Shown here: piece after piece, positions 47,443-60,059 of the stretch | Layout: the number at the start of each line of letters is the position of its first letter | Numbering within the stretch: position 1 is the stretch's first letter | NCBI RefSeq assembly: GCF_029873635.1 | Contig: NC_080428.1 | Location: forward strand, 66,309,101 to 66,373,100 | DNA: 64,000 nt | Direction of reading: 5' to 3' | From: Malania oleifera | Lineage: Eukaryota; Streptophyta; Magnoliopsida; Santalales; Ximeniaceae | The notes under the pieces: generated by a model | What the model was told of the DNA's origin: nothing | The model's input: the letters and a program-made list of their open reading frames with translations, nothing else | The model's database searches: none | Made by a program: the position numbers and the translations under genes

Positions 47443-48959
47443 TTCAATTCAGTTTTAGGAGCACGGCACCGTAGCTATACAGATCATATTATTATGTTTC
47501 AGACTTGTGCTAACCGCCCCTGCAAGTAGAGGGGGTGGGAGATGGATAGTCAATGTGGCTTTCAGTGTAGAGTTGTAGACGTCCACCTGGTAGTCCGTAC
47601 CAGGGTGTGGTGGGTCCATCGTACTTATAGACATTTTTGACTTGGCAGTGGTCGGCCAGCCATTGTCGAGTCCCGCCTTCGGGCTGCACAACCAGTCATG
47701 GGGGGTAATACGTGACATCAACTAGTTATAAATCCTGGGTAAATTACAGTATTATCAGTTATATCAGACATTTCATGAACACTATGACTTATTAGAAATT
47801 ATGGAAGTATATGATTATTCAGTTATGTTATGATGAATGTTTTTCTAGCATATGAAATGTACTGTATGTGTATTATAGCTTCAAATATTCATGTTGCAAT
47901 ACAACTGTATTTAGTTTATTTTTTTTTATTGAAAGGTGTCTCATCCCCAACTTAAATAATTTTCAGGAAACCCAGAAAGACTGGCGGATCGAGGCCGCCG
48001 TTGAGTTAGTTTGGTACTACCCCGCTAGGAGGATAAGTTTTGATTTAGGAATAGAAGATTTATGTTGTAGGCTCATAGATATGTATATACTTTTGTATTT
48101 TTAGAGATTGTATATAAACACAGTGTTTTGGAATGTAATTGACTTTGGTATTATGTATTTTATGGTTTTATGAATGTCAATTACATTTACTGCTACCTAA
48201 GTTTCCGCTGTGTATGACAGGTGTGTCCCCGTCACCCATGGGTGCTGGTTGCCTATATTTTTAAATATGTTTTATCATATGATTAGATAAGCAAGTCGTT
48301 ACAGTATATATCCCGAAAACAACTGCAACCATCTATTTATATTATATTCCAGCATTTATAAACATAAACTACACATAAACTGTTAATGTAGTCACCCCAA
48401 AGTTTACCAAAATAAAATACTACCCTGCCCAGAGCTCTATGCTCAATCTCCTGATGGACCTAAAAATATAATCATCCACTAGGTTGAGACACATCTCAGT
48501 AAGGAAGAATAAATCATACAATGTGTGGCAGGGAGTTTAAATAAATACAGAATATATATTCATTTGTGTTTCACTATCCACAACAGCTGAGAAAACGCAT
48601 CATTAACAACAATACTGTCATCTAAAATCATACACGCATTCATAAATATTTTTACTAATAAAATATGAGAAAAGGGAAGATTACCCGCACATACAAGTAG
48701 CTTCCCTCTGCTCTAATAATAATATCAGGGCACTCATCTTACTCAGTAAGCACTCGAACTATGTATATAGGCAAAGTTTCCAAGAATAGGGAAGATTATC
48801 CGCCCATACAAGTAGCTTCCCTCTGCTTTGGTACCAAACTGAAAATTATCAAGGCACTCGCCTTTCTCAGCAAGCTCTTGGCAATAAGTTTACTTTGCCA
48901 TAAATACACATAAATTAAATTAACATACCATTTATCTTATCAGACCACATTCCACACAA

Positions 48960-49312
48960 ATTATCCACACAAGAGAACACTATCGACATAGGACTCTTAT
49001 TCATACAAAACGCACAGTCCACACAGGACTGTCCACACAAAACTCACACCCACACAGGATACACGATCCACACTGGACTGGTCCCCATAGAACTCACACC
49101 CACACAGGATACATGGTCCACACAGGACTAGTCCCCACAGGACTCCCACCCACATAGGATACACGGTCCATACAGGACTGGTCCCCACAGGACTCACACC
49201 CACACAGAATACACGGTCCACACAAGACTAATATCTTCACAGAATACACGGTCCACGCAGGATTGGTCCATATAAGACTAACATCTTTATAGAATACATG
49301 GTCCACACAAGC
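48960..49312 (+). repeat. Minisatellite inside the gypsy 5' LTR
   Basis: Counterpart of 42545-42895, with the same CCACACAGGACT and GGTCCCCACAGGACT units. Unit numbers and substitutions differ slightly between the two LTRs. Confidence 0.85.
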
Positions 49313-49779
49313 ACCACTAACCACCAGCACCAATCCCCATGACCTACCTGTAGTACATCAGTAGAACAACCTCCTTAGGCCTGCCAATGCTCTACTCCAG
49401 TATGTAATGACAATATACAAACTCCTCCGGCCTGCCAACGTATATCGTGATTATATCCAGGCAATATAACAAACTCCTTATACCTGCCAACGTTATATTG
49501 TGATACACACGAATAACCATACAAAATGACTCATATACGCACATCACATTATTTATCACGCAGCAATCTCAAGCAGCCAATATTCACAACCAAATCTTTA
49601 TTCACAAATAAACTGTACTCACAACTAGCCACATTCCAACAGTATATTTCATCATTCGATACTCACAACAGCCAATTACAATTATGAAAGGTGATTCCTG
49701 CCACACAATTTCTTTTCCATATATATATACCAAAAGTGAACATTTTTCGAGATGCCTAACTTCTCAGATAAATCATACC

Positions 49780-49813
<34 letters not shown>

Positions 49814-51524
49814 AATACTCAAATGAACAGGTTTAAAATTAATAAAACCTACTATAATTAATTCCCCTTACTTGGTTTCCTAAATTTCGCCTGCGAAACC
49901 TCATAACGTCGCCTGCAGCACCTACCCGAACCCTAATTCAAAAACCCGAGTTTATCAACCTAAACTTCAATAAAATGCTATTTTATCATTCCCTAGGCCC
50001 TATATACTCCATATCAATAATAAAACTTAAAACTACCCTACTTACCCTGATTTTGGGATGGTGCCCTGAAACCCCAAACTGAAATTCCGCTCCGCTTAAG
50101 TTGTAGAAAATCTTCCAGGAATCTTGTGGTGGTTCCTGATCGTTAATCCAGGTTGGATTGGGTCCAAAATCAAAGAAAGAAGGTGAAAAACTGTAGGGTA
50201 GAGAGAGAAAATCATGAGGAGAGAGAAATATCGCTTAGAATGAAAGCAAACCTTTTTATAAGTAGGACTTCGTCGATGAGCCTAAGAAGACCGTTCGTCA
50301 ATGAAGCCGAGGGTTCGTTGACAAAATTGAAAAATATCTGAACCTCTCTTGGTAAGTCTTTGTTGACGAGACACGCATACTCGTCGACGAGAACCAGAAG
50401 GACGTTCGTTGATGAGTAGAACTACTTCGTCAACAAGTCCCTTCTTGATGCCTTTTTCAATTTTTCTTTTCCTTTTCTTTTATTCTCCCTTTTTCCTCTA
50501 TTCATTTTCTTTTTCTTTTTCATTTTTCGGGTTCGGGTTACTACATCAGGATTCGATAGTTAGAGTTAAATAGAAATTAAATTTTTTCCCAAAATATATT
50601 AAATAAATTCAAGTATTTGACCCAATTTAGAATGTCTAGACCAAAGTGTTGATTCGGATACAACCTAAAAAACCCAAGTCAACGTGCCCCGAATTCAAAT
50701 ACCCATACCCGAGTACCCTTAGATCTGACCCAAAGACTTGAGTCACATTGATTCGGATCCAAGTCCATTGACTCGTTGAACCGGTTCAGATTGATTGAAC
50801 TTGTATGACTCTTCTAAACCGCCAATTCATTTTATTCAATTTTAAAATTGATTTTAAAATTTTAAAAATTAGAAAAAAAAGTAAAAAAAAAAATCAAGTC
50901 GAAATATTAAAAATAAATAAATAAATAAATAAAAATTATTTGAATTATTTTGACTCGGACAAAAAAAATGAAACAAAAAATATTTAAAAAAAATGAAAGA
51001 AAAAGTCTTTAAAAATCCCAAAAAAATTGCATAAAAAATTTTGAATTTTTTTAGAAAATTCTAAAAAAAAATTAGAAAAATTTGAGAATGTTTTAAAGTG
51101 GTAAAGAGGTATTTCAGACCTCACTTACATTAGTTCAGATGAAGGTTTTTCTAATAAGATCTACTCATTTGGAGGTCTTATTAGACATGCTTAAATTGCA
51201 TCTTATTTTATATTTTATTTAAAAAATTAAATATTTTTTTATTTATTTCTAAAGGAGTTAATTCATGGTTAATAAGATACCGTTCATACAACGTGTGTGT
51301 AGAGGGTACTAGTACCTTTCCCTCGCATAATTGAACTCCCAATCTCACCTCTGGTAAAAGAAAATTGAGATTACTTGTTCTTTGGTTTTAGATTAGTCTG
51401 GAAACCAATCAACAAGTAGTAATTAGGTAAGCTAACCACACTTATGAAACTAATAAGTTAGGAATTGAACCTTTAATATTTTTATTTCTTGTCATTTCGA
51501 ATCATTCTCCAAGGCGTTGTGACA

Positions 51525-52690
51525 ATTATGGTCAAATCGATTGAACCCAGGGGTCTATACGACAGATAAACTAGTAATACACACACACACACATGTATAT
51601 GTATGCATTAATTATTATTGTTATAAGTCATTAAGATTTGATCCAATTAAAATTACTTCAAGTTTTTGGTTTATGAATATGATTCATGCCTTATATTTCA
51701 ATTTGTATGGATTTTGTTGGAACTTAACACAGTTTTGACGATATTTTACTTAAATATAAATCCAAATCCAAATTCTCAAATCTGAATTAATTATTCAATT
51801 AATTATGAAAACAATGAGATTTTTTTCTTGATACCCACAATATACATTTTTCTCATTGGACAATAGCACACAAAGTAGGCTAACTTCGTTTTAAGTTCCC
51901 CCTTACAGGAGACTTTCTCGACACATTAATCTTTATCAAAGTGAATTGGAAAATGATCGAGCTTACTAATGCCTACATTAAAGAAATGCAAGCATATTTG
52001 AAATCACAGTTCGAATGCAACAACTCATAATTCATCTATAAACAATCTCATAATTCTAATAATTTGAGATTAATTTCATAACCAAAATTTAAAAATGCAC
52101 AAAAAATTATTATTTTTTATAATAAAACAAGTCCACTTAAAAAACATAATTACAATAAAAGGATGATAAAAAATCCCTCAAGAAGACAATGTAAAATAAA
52201 CAAATTATTTTTGTAATTGAAATCATAATACTTGAATCCTATGTTTGGAGAGACTTTGGATTTGAATGAGATGTTATATTAAATTATATTTAAATTTGTT
52301 CAAATTTATCAAAATTCAAATTTAAGATTCGAAATCTATGCTTTCAAAAGTAGTTGAACTACGTTTGTACTATTATAAATAGAAAGATTGGCCGATAAAA
52401 ATAAGATCTGGCAAAGATTAGTTTAAAGTAAACAGATAATTTTTGCAATTGAAGTCAGCATACTTAAATCTTATGTTTGAAGAGATTTTGATTTAGAATT
52501 TACATTATATTTGAATAAATGTTATATAAAATTGTATTAAAATTTGCTTACATCCATCCAAATTCAAATCTAAGATTCAAAATTCACATTCTCAAAAGCA
52601 GGTTAACTACTTTTGTACTAATTCTAAATAGAAAGATCGACCAAAGAATATTACATCTTACAAAATTTAGTTTAATTTATATGTTTTTAT
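51525..52690 (+). repeat. Right part of the old dispersed repeat
   Basis: After the ATTAT duplication, sequence resumes with GGGGTCTATACGACAG, matching GGGTCTATACGGCAGG at about 40550. An AC microsatellite (51580-51592) and about 600 bp without a match follow. From 52190 two ~250-bp subunits recur as at 40560-41040, with TTGAATCCTATGTTTGGAG and TTAAATCTTATGTTTGAAG. Function unknown. Confidence 0.65.
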
Positions 52691-54780
52691 CCTCTTTAAC
52701 TACAATTCAATCCCCTCAATCGCAATTTGCCACACAAACATGAGTTTTGACATTTGCAAGAGATGAGTCATTTTATTATATATTAAGGCAACCTGATATT
52801 AATAATTTGAGTAATAAAATCCAAGAAAGTATGGAAACAAAAAATAGATGTGTTCATATGTTATATACTAAATCATATTTGTGCATGAATACAATGAATG
52901 AGATCGAAGTCATTCATATTGTAAGGAAAGTTAAATTCAATATTACTCGCATAATGCTCTAGAAACATGTAATCTTTGAATTCGATACATATTTTCCCAA
53001 TTGATTAAAAAAGTTACACCAAAATAAAAATAAAATATAAAATAAACAATTGGTTTGTTTTTCTTTCAATTTTACATAATAGAGTAATTCGCAACAATAA
53101 TAGATGACTTGAATGAAAAATTATAAAATAAAATACACTGAAAGAAAAGCATAATACATAAATAAAAAACTTAATTGTTTTATTTAGCGCTCAACAATGA
53201 ATAATTATATTTGCTATCCAACCTTCATCGACTTGCCACAAGCATAGATCTTCTCTTCACTATTCAGACAAAAATTCTTTCGAACAAAATCTCTTAGAAC
53301 CAACGAACCATCCACAAGGGACATGAGAAATTTCAAAGTTTCAGCAATGATCATCTTTCTCTTCTGTTTACTTTCTACACCTTGAACAAATTTGACATGA
53401 GCATTGTACTTTATATAGATCAAGTTGAAGTATAATGATTACTAAAATTTAAAACCCCACATTTATTACTCATAATAATAGGTAACAAAATTATTTCTTT
53501 GAATTTACCTCATACTATGTATAATAAGACATTTGATTATTTCTCATTAATAACGTTATATCATCAAATATCTCTATTTCAAGTCTCTAATGTTATAAAA
53601 ACTTTAATGTTCATACTATATTTTTAGTTTTGAGAAGATTTTTACCTAAATTAGTTTGGGTTTATCAATGCATTTAAATTAACGATAATTATTCCAACCA
53701 ACCAAACACATTTGCCAAGTAATTTGTTTTGAAAAAGTATTCATTTTAAAAATTTTATTTGAAACTTTATTACATAATTTCCTTTTTAGTATATATCTTA
53801 AACAAACCAAAGTGAGCTTATCAATGTTTTACTTACTTTGGCTCTAAAATGTAGAAATATTTTAATGGAAAAAACACGCTAATCTTTGAATTCGATATAT
53901 ATTTTCCCAATTGATTAAAACATGTAATACTATTCGACAGTCATTTTTTCAGTGAAAAGTTGTCACCAAAAGCATCCCAATAATAATATCTTCTACTAAC
54001 TAAGAATTATATATTTTTGTGAATAATGTTAAACAATAGGTCTCTCTTATTGTTGTTGAATCTATGATCTTTACATGGTGCCGATTTATTTAAGAAGTAA
54101 CCACTTTCAAAAGATTGTATTGTTCATCTTGAATGTGAATTTTAATCCAATTAGAAAAAAAAAGTTAAAATTGATTATTTCTACATAATAACTTGATTTT
54201 ATGCATTAAAAATTATATAATTATCTAAACATCAAAGATCTAGTTGGAGCCAACTTTACCCAAAAAAAAAATGTCTAACATGTAATTTTCATATGTAACC
54301 ATATATATAATGCTATTAAAATATAAATTTTAGATTTTTTGTAGTAGATGATGATTAGTTACTATAAATTTTGATATGAATAAACCATGTTATAAAGTCA
54401 ACATCAAGTTAATGATTATTCACAATTAAAATAATTGTTGTGTTAAGTAGAATGATGTGTATCTCCCTTTTAAATATAGCGTCTCTATATAAAACTTTCT
54501 AATTAACTTCTAGCAAATGATTTCTATCTATAAACTTAATATAGGATTCCATGTCTATTTATCCAATCATCTTATAAGGACTTCAAATGTATACAAATGT
54601 TGACTTTTTAAGTCCTATCTCGTTTTTTATAATGACAAATACAAGGTATTTAAGGTTTGTCGAGTTTGTATGCAAGATCAAATTGGTAAAATTATATGGC
54701 GACACACAGTGGTTTGAAGCAAAATAAGACCCAGAAGAGTCATTTATTGTAATTTAATTATGTTTAGTTTGGCATCTGTA
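52691..54780. other. No gene recognised; AT-rich with a 40-bp direct repeat
   Basis: AATCTTTGAATTCGATACAT and the following 20 bases at 52971-53010 recur at 53881-53920 with one difference. Short frames (52747-52962 plus, 53214-53423 minus) have no domains. Confidence 0.5.
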
Positions 54781-55643
54781 ATATTTAAGTAGAAAATGTA
54801 TGTAATAATTAATACATTGCATACATGATAGGGAATAAACTCAAAGACCTTAGACTAGCCAAAAGACCCAATATATTGCATGAAAAAGCCCCCACATATC
54901 TTAGATGTAATATCCATATGAGTAGGGGCAACTTTAAAAGAAGGTTAGCAATCAAATGCACAAATTTCACGTGTTCGGTCGACCGAACCTGAACACACTG
55001 AGAACCTTCGGTCGATCGAACCTCCCCATGGTCAAAAAGTTGACCACTTGGTCGACCGTCCATAAAATGAACTGTAACGCCCTGGTCAACCAAACTAGCA
55101 CGTGGGAAATCCCAATGCCTTGGTCGACTGAACTTGTAGTAGAAAAATGGTCTAGTCAATCGAACGTTCAACTTCAATCAACTGAACTTAGCCCCGGTCG
55201 ATCAAACCTCAAAGATTTTGAAATCGCCTTAAGTCTGATCGACCGAACCTGCAGTTCAAAAATGCCTCGGTCGACCAAACTTGGCAATTGGGTCGACCGA
55301 ACCTCAAGTACGGTCGATCGACCCTCTCGGGTTGTCCAACTTTTACCGAGTTTAAATTGAGTTATTTTTAATTAAACTCACTTAATCTTTTTTCAAAATA
55401 CCTAGCGTATCCCCAATGACTATAATTCTTCCCAACTCTATAAATACATCTTCATTTGTAAAATTAACATATGATTAGGGTTTCGAGATTAGTCAAATTC
55501 CTCTAAAAATCTTTTGGCCAAAATCATTTATACTTCCATAATTTTCGTACTCATTGCCAAAATCTCTTCTCATATACTCATCTAGTCATTTATTTTGAGT
55601 GAGATTGTTTTTACATATTCATTATACAGGCTCAAACTCTCCC
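54781..55643 (+). mobile_element. LTR-like segment with GGTCGACC palindromes and a TATA box
   Basis: From 54967 to 55325 at least ten variants of TTCGGTCGACCGAACCT recur in both orientations. About 110 bases after the last one is CTATAAATAC (55438-55447), followed by an AT-rich leader-like stretch. This is the layout of the promoter half of an LTR in plus orientation, cut at 55643 by the minus-strand copia element. Its left end is not defined. The frames across the array are artefacts. Confidence 0.55.
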
Positions 55644-55767
55644 TGTTAGCTTTACCGTAATCTCAAGAGGGGGGTGAACTGGTATTTTCAAATTTTATCC
55701 ACTAGGTCAATCCCCTAACAATAGTATTACACAAGCCTAAGGTCAATCCAGTGCAGATAAAGTAAAT

Positions 55768-55809
<42 letters not shown>

Positions 55810-58800
55810 CGAAAATTAAATTGCACAAATAAATTAACCAAGCATGCACAATAAAGTAGTAAAGGAGACGACACAAAAAATGTTATCGAGATTCGGCAAA
55901 CTGCCTACGTCCCCGCCTTGGCTAACAAGCACAAGAATTACCACTATAAACTCACTTAATAGATGGAGCGACACCTAAACAACCAGGTCAATTAGTACAG
56001 AACTGACCTCAACTTTTACATACAATCCTTACCAAGTTGGATTACCGCCCCCTCAAGCCACGCCTGGAATACAATAGATTTCACAATAAAATTTGCGTAC
56101 AATCAATATGCTTTTCAACTAAGCAGATTATGTACCAATGTAACCAATACACTACCGAATGATATGATAAGATAAACTCAATGTAGTCTTAGTGTCTACT
56201 CTCAAGGATTTATGCAAATATTGCAATCAGTACGTGAAAGTGTAAGTGATAGGATCTTTGTGACAAAATAATAGTCTTAATCACAATGCAGCAACAAAGA
56301 TCACAAGCACACTTCAAATATCTCAACAAATATTTTTCTACAATGGTTTGTAGAAATTATTTGATCTTTGTGTGAAGATGATAATATCAATCTAAAGATA
56401 TAGCAACAAAGATCTTTAACACTCAAGCAAATATCTCAAAATGTATTTCTCAAAGATAAGCACAGGAGATATTTTGAAAATGATTTGTAAAATATTTTTA
56501 GCAACCAAAACACAATGTGAACTCCTTGAGTATTGCAATGACAATGCAATACCTAAAAGCTCAATGAAGTATTCCGAAGGAAGACTTATTAACAAAGTCT
56601 CCTAGAAACACTTAGGGCTTACTCTCAAGATAAATAAATTTCAATCAACACCAAACAAGTGAGAATGTAGGCCAAATGAAAAGAACACTCAAACACACTT
56701 ACAAAGTGATTTTAGCAATAAGAGTGAGTAAGAATGAGTGTAGAATGCTTGAAAATGAGAGTGAGAATTTTTGAGTTTTAGAGGATTTTTGCTAATTAAG
56801 ATTGCTAACCAATTACTACTTTTTTGTAAATGAGGGGGTATATATAGAATTCCCCAAGATTACAACCGTTCAGGACATATTGGTTATTTTAGAAAAGGTT
56901 TAAGTGAGGTTCATAAAATTTAACCTTGTTTTAACCTTGGTGAATTTCGCCAACTCGAGAGCATCGGTCGACCGAACTTAAGGTTCGGTTGACCGAGTGT
57001 CTCAGTTCGGTCGACCGTGGAAAAATTGAATTGAGAAGATGGTCGACCGAACTAGTCGAACTTCGGTTGACCGAGATATTTTGAATTAAAGGGTTCGGTC
57101 GACCAGGCGGTTGGAATTTCTCACGTGGGGGTTCGGTTGACCAGGGTGTTGCCTATATGTTTCTGGTCGGTCAACTGAGGGGTCAACATGTTGACCCAGT
57201 GGGGGTTCGGTTGACTAAAGATCTTAGTGTAACTGAGTTCGGTCGATCAAACATGCCAATTTGGGAATTTTCGGTCCTTTTCTCTTTATAATGTTGTCCC
57301 TATTCATATGGTGATTAACTTAATTTTAATAGGGCACTCTTTTATGCATGCATGGGGAACCTAAGGTCAGTTTAGGTCTTTTTGAGCTTATCTATCTAAT
57401 CATGCATGTAATGCATTGATTATTACAGACCATTTCCTATTTACTATTATAGATCCAAATAAGAAATGAATTGAAATACAACATAATATGGTCTTCAGGG
57501 TCTTTAAGCTCTACTTTATGTGCCATCAATTTGATTTGCTAATTATATACCTGCACATAAACTAGATAGTCATCAAATACTTGAGTATTTGTCATTATCA
57601 AAACTGGGTGTGACCTATAAGGTCAACTGTAACGACCTACTTAATTAACTGGGTATTTTTTTTTTTATATTACAATATTCTACATGCTTTGATACCATAC
57701 TGGGAAAAACTCAATTATAAACCTAAGCAGCAAGAAGCAAAAATCAAATAAACATAACCATAAGAAAATATATACAATACCACACCATATTATACAATAA
57801 CAAAGTTCTAACACGTTTCCCAAAGTATACACATATCACTGTTCCCAAAAACACCCTCAACTAGCTAGGGTATACAAAATCATTCCGTAAAATTTACTCA
57901 CTCTCTGACAGGGCACCACTAAAGCCCCTTTATCTGCGAGCCTGATCTGCTCGCGTACCTGGATCACCTAAAAATTGATTCAACACTGGGATAAGCCAAC
58001 GCTCAGTAAGACGAAATATGCTATTACTAGTGTGTGGTAAATGAGTTACTATATCATGAAAATTCCTTTTCAAATAAACATATATAACTGAATATATCAA
58101 TAAAGTATAAGTGACAAAATCCACCACCCCTATCCCTATTGCTTAACATGACAGTAGTGGAGTTTATTATTCAAAATACTTCTAGTATAAGTAACTATGT
58201 TCCCTGTTTCTGTAAATCTATACATACGTAATAATAACTGAAAATGTTCCCTGTGGCTATCTGTATGTCATGACTTAACCCCTCATGACAGGGTTGTGCG
58301 GCCCGTAGGCGGGATTTACCCTGGCTGGCCAACCATGAATAAATCACTATACTCCATCGGTCAATCTGCCCACCTCAACCCATATCTAGATGGGGAGCCT
58401 AACCTCTTCAAGGGCCTAGGTGATCGACCTTACCACGTATTATCTAAATAGGTGGTTGCACTCATAAAGTAACATAATATCTGTAGTAACGGTACCGTAC
58501 TCTGTAGCTGCAAGTCCAATAAGGTCTGATACTATATAATATATTTCTATATACAACTATCTGAATTACCATAATTCTGAAATAATTGTAATAACCATGA
58601 TGCTGCATAACTGTATTGTAATTCATACGTCGTAATATTGAGAACTGTATAATCATAACACTGAAACTGAATAATCATAATACTGAAACTTGCATAATCA
58701 TAATACTGATATTCGTATAATCATGGTACTGAGATTCATAAAATCATGGTACTGAAATATCGTAAAATCAGAACACTGAAATATCGTAAAACATATATTC

Positions 58801-59513
58801 GTACTATATTCACATTCAAAAGCCACACAATACTGTAATACATAATTTTCATCATTTAATAAACGGTATAATATTTTAAAAATACCTAACATAGCATATT
58901 TCCCTTACCTAACTACTAAAAAGCCCCTATGAAATACCAGCTTAACACCCGCAGGGCCTCCTACAAAAAACCTGAAAACAATATTTGCCAGAACATAATA
59001 TCAGTATTTCTCCACCTACATCATTTTTTATAACTATCATAATACCAAAAATAGGCTAAAAGGCCTTACCCTAAATTTGGGATGAAATCCAAGTTCGTTT
59101 TCCCAACGATCCGCTCTGGCAGACTTGTAGAGAACTTCGCCAGGAGTGTCGTGGTAGCCTCAAATCTTCGATCTGGCGACTAACGAGACCAAAAACGAAG
59201 AGAGAAGGGAGAGAGTTCGTAGGAGAGAGAGAGGAGAACTGAAAGTGAATAAAAATCGAATTTTTAGCTATTTATAGAGCCAAATTCGTCGACGAGACAC
59301 GTCACCTCGTCGACAAGTCCTTCATTAAATTCGTTGATGAAGCCCTGTATTCATCGATGAAATTCAAAGTAGCCAAAAACCCCATTCGGTATTTTCTCAT
59401 CGACGAATCCCTGTATTCGTCGACGAAATCTACGACCTCCTTCTGTTTCTGTTTCCATTTTTTTTCTCTCTTATTATTTAAATACTATTATTTTTCGGGT
59501 CACTACATCAACA
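55644..59513 (-). repeat. 3' LTR of the SIRE-type element, with a nested solo LTR
   Basis: Minus strand, TGTTGACC (59513, continuing at 57627) to GCTAACA (55644). About 1,985 bp once the insertion and its duplication are removed. Near the inner end are TTCACCCCCCTCTTGAG and a TA microsatellite (55771-55803). A palindrome cluster of GGTCGACCGAAC type lies at 56965-57255, including a stem with 13-base arms (56965-56977 and 56983-56995, one mismatch). The TATA box (TATATATA, 56839-56846) is downstream of it on the minus strand. Confidence 0.75.
57628..59507 (-). mobile_element. Gypsy-type solo LTR, target duplication TCAAC
   Basis: 1,880 bp, TGTAACGACC to GGTCACTACA, flanked by TCAAC at 57623-57627 and 59508-59512. 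On the minus strand it starts TGTAGTGACCCG, like the LTR at 45920. The palindrome cluster (59286-59432, TCGTCGACGA type) sits just upstream of CTATAAATAG (minus strand, 59268-59277). No internal region remains. Confidence 0.88.
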
Positions 59514-60059
59514 TTCTCTCACTTTTCGATGATGACAAATACACCATGCAAAAAGTGGGTATAGCCTTGAAAGGCTCCCCCTAACAATATGCATAATGAA
59601 AAAAAAAATTTCAATGCAAATAATTTTTCAAGGACTAAGTACTACTACCAATTTTTGCCTCTCATCTCTATCTCTCCCTTTTGGCAACAGCAAAATGGGT
59701 TATGAAATAAATAGTCATAGGCATTGGATATGATACATTAATACACAAGATAAGTTTGAGAAATTTTTAAAATTTCGGCATCATGTCGTTTGAAAATAGG
59801 ACATTTTCTTAAAAATACTTGTATAAAAATGACCTGTTTTGAGTTTTAAGATTAACAGTTTATCCACAACTATTTAACACAAATAGTTCCAGTATGATCA
59901 AGACGTAAAACATAAGTACAATCATTATCATGTAGTAGATATGAGAATTATGCATTGTAAAACACAAGCAAATTCATAAAGTCTAAACCAATGAAAGATA
60001 CCAATTTTTATATCAATTGTTAGACTTAAGATTTGTTAGAAAGCTCCCCCTAAGTTGAT

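Larger units (their letters stand above)
45920..48303 (+). mobile_element. Gypsy-type solo LTR nested in the 5' LTR
   Basis: Starts TGTAGTGACC, ends AAGTCGTTACA. Flanks are ATATA (45915-45919) and GTATA (48304-48308), a target duplication with one mismatch. TATAAATGG is at 46197-46205. Directly upstream (45996-46192) is a cluster of TCGTCGACGA-type palindromes. Further on are CGGCGCAAGGCCG repeats (46922-47020) and a Cassandra-like insert. Same family as 57628-59507 but in the opposite orientation. Confidence 0.8.
41725..50545 (-). mobile_element. Ty3/gypsy element (Tekay/Del type), gag only, pol missing
   Basis: Bounded by TCAGG duplications at 41720-41724 and 50546-50550. The LTRs are 41725-44124 (3' LTR on the minus strand) and 45784-50545 (5' LTR, enlarged by an insertion at 45920-48303). 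Excluding the insertion the LTRs are about 2,400 and 2,373 bp. The internal region is only 1,659 bp and holds a primer binding site, gag and a polypurine tract. Protease, reverse transcriptase, RNase H and integrase/chromodomain are absent. The LTRs look about 95% identical over sampled stretches. Confidence 0.9.
45784..50545 (-). repeat. 5' LTR of the gypsy element, carrying a nested solo LTR
   Basis: LTR sequence occupies 45784-45919 and 48304-50545. Its inner end has mutated (TGTAATGCCC in the partner reads CGCAACGCCC). It contains the minisatellite at 48960-49312, the palindrome cluster at about 50265-50440 and a TATA-like TTATAAAAAGG (minus strand, 50251-50261). The outer end TACTACA at 50539-50545 is followed by TCAGG. 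Confidence 0.88.
41074..51524 (+). mobile_element. Solo LTR (about 1.6 kb) split by a gypsy element; duplication ATTAT
   Basis: The LTR occupies 41074-41724 and 50551-51524. It starts TGTAGACACCC, ends GGCGTTGTGACA, and is flanked by ATTAT at 41069-41073 and 51525-51529. Without the nested element it measures about 1,625 bp. TATAAATAG is at 41445-41453. About 70 bases upstream is a perfect palindrome with 20-base arms around one T (41338-41378; arm AAAACTAATTGATTAATCAA). The right half contains GTACTAGTACCTTTCCCTCG, a phrase common in plant gypsy LTRs. No internal coding region remains. Confidence 0.85.

Noticed and set aside
54956..55360. 134-codon plus frame and 122-codon minus frame
   Set aside because: Both are read through the GGTCGACCGAACC palindrome cluster; being open on both strands is a property of the repeat.
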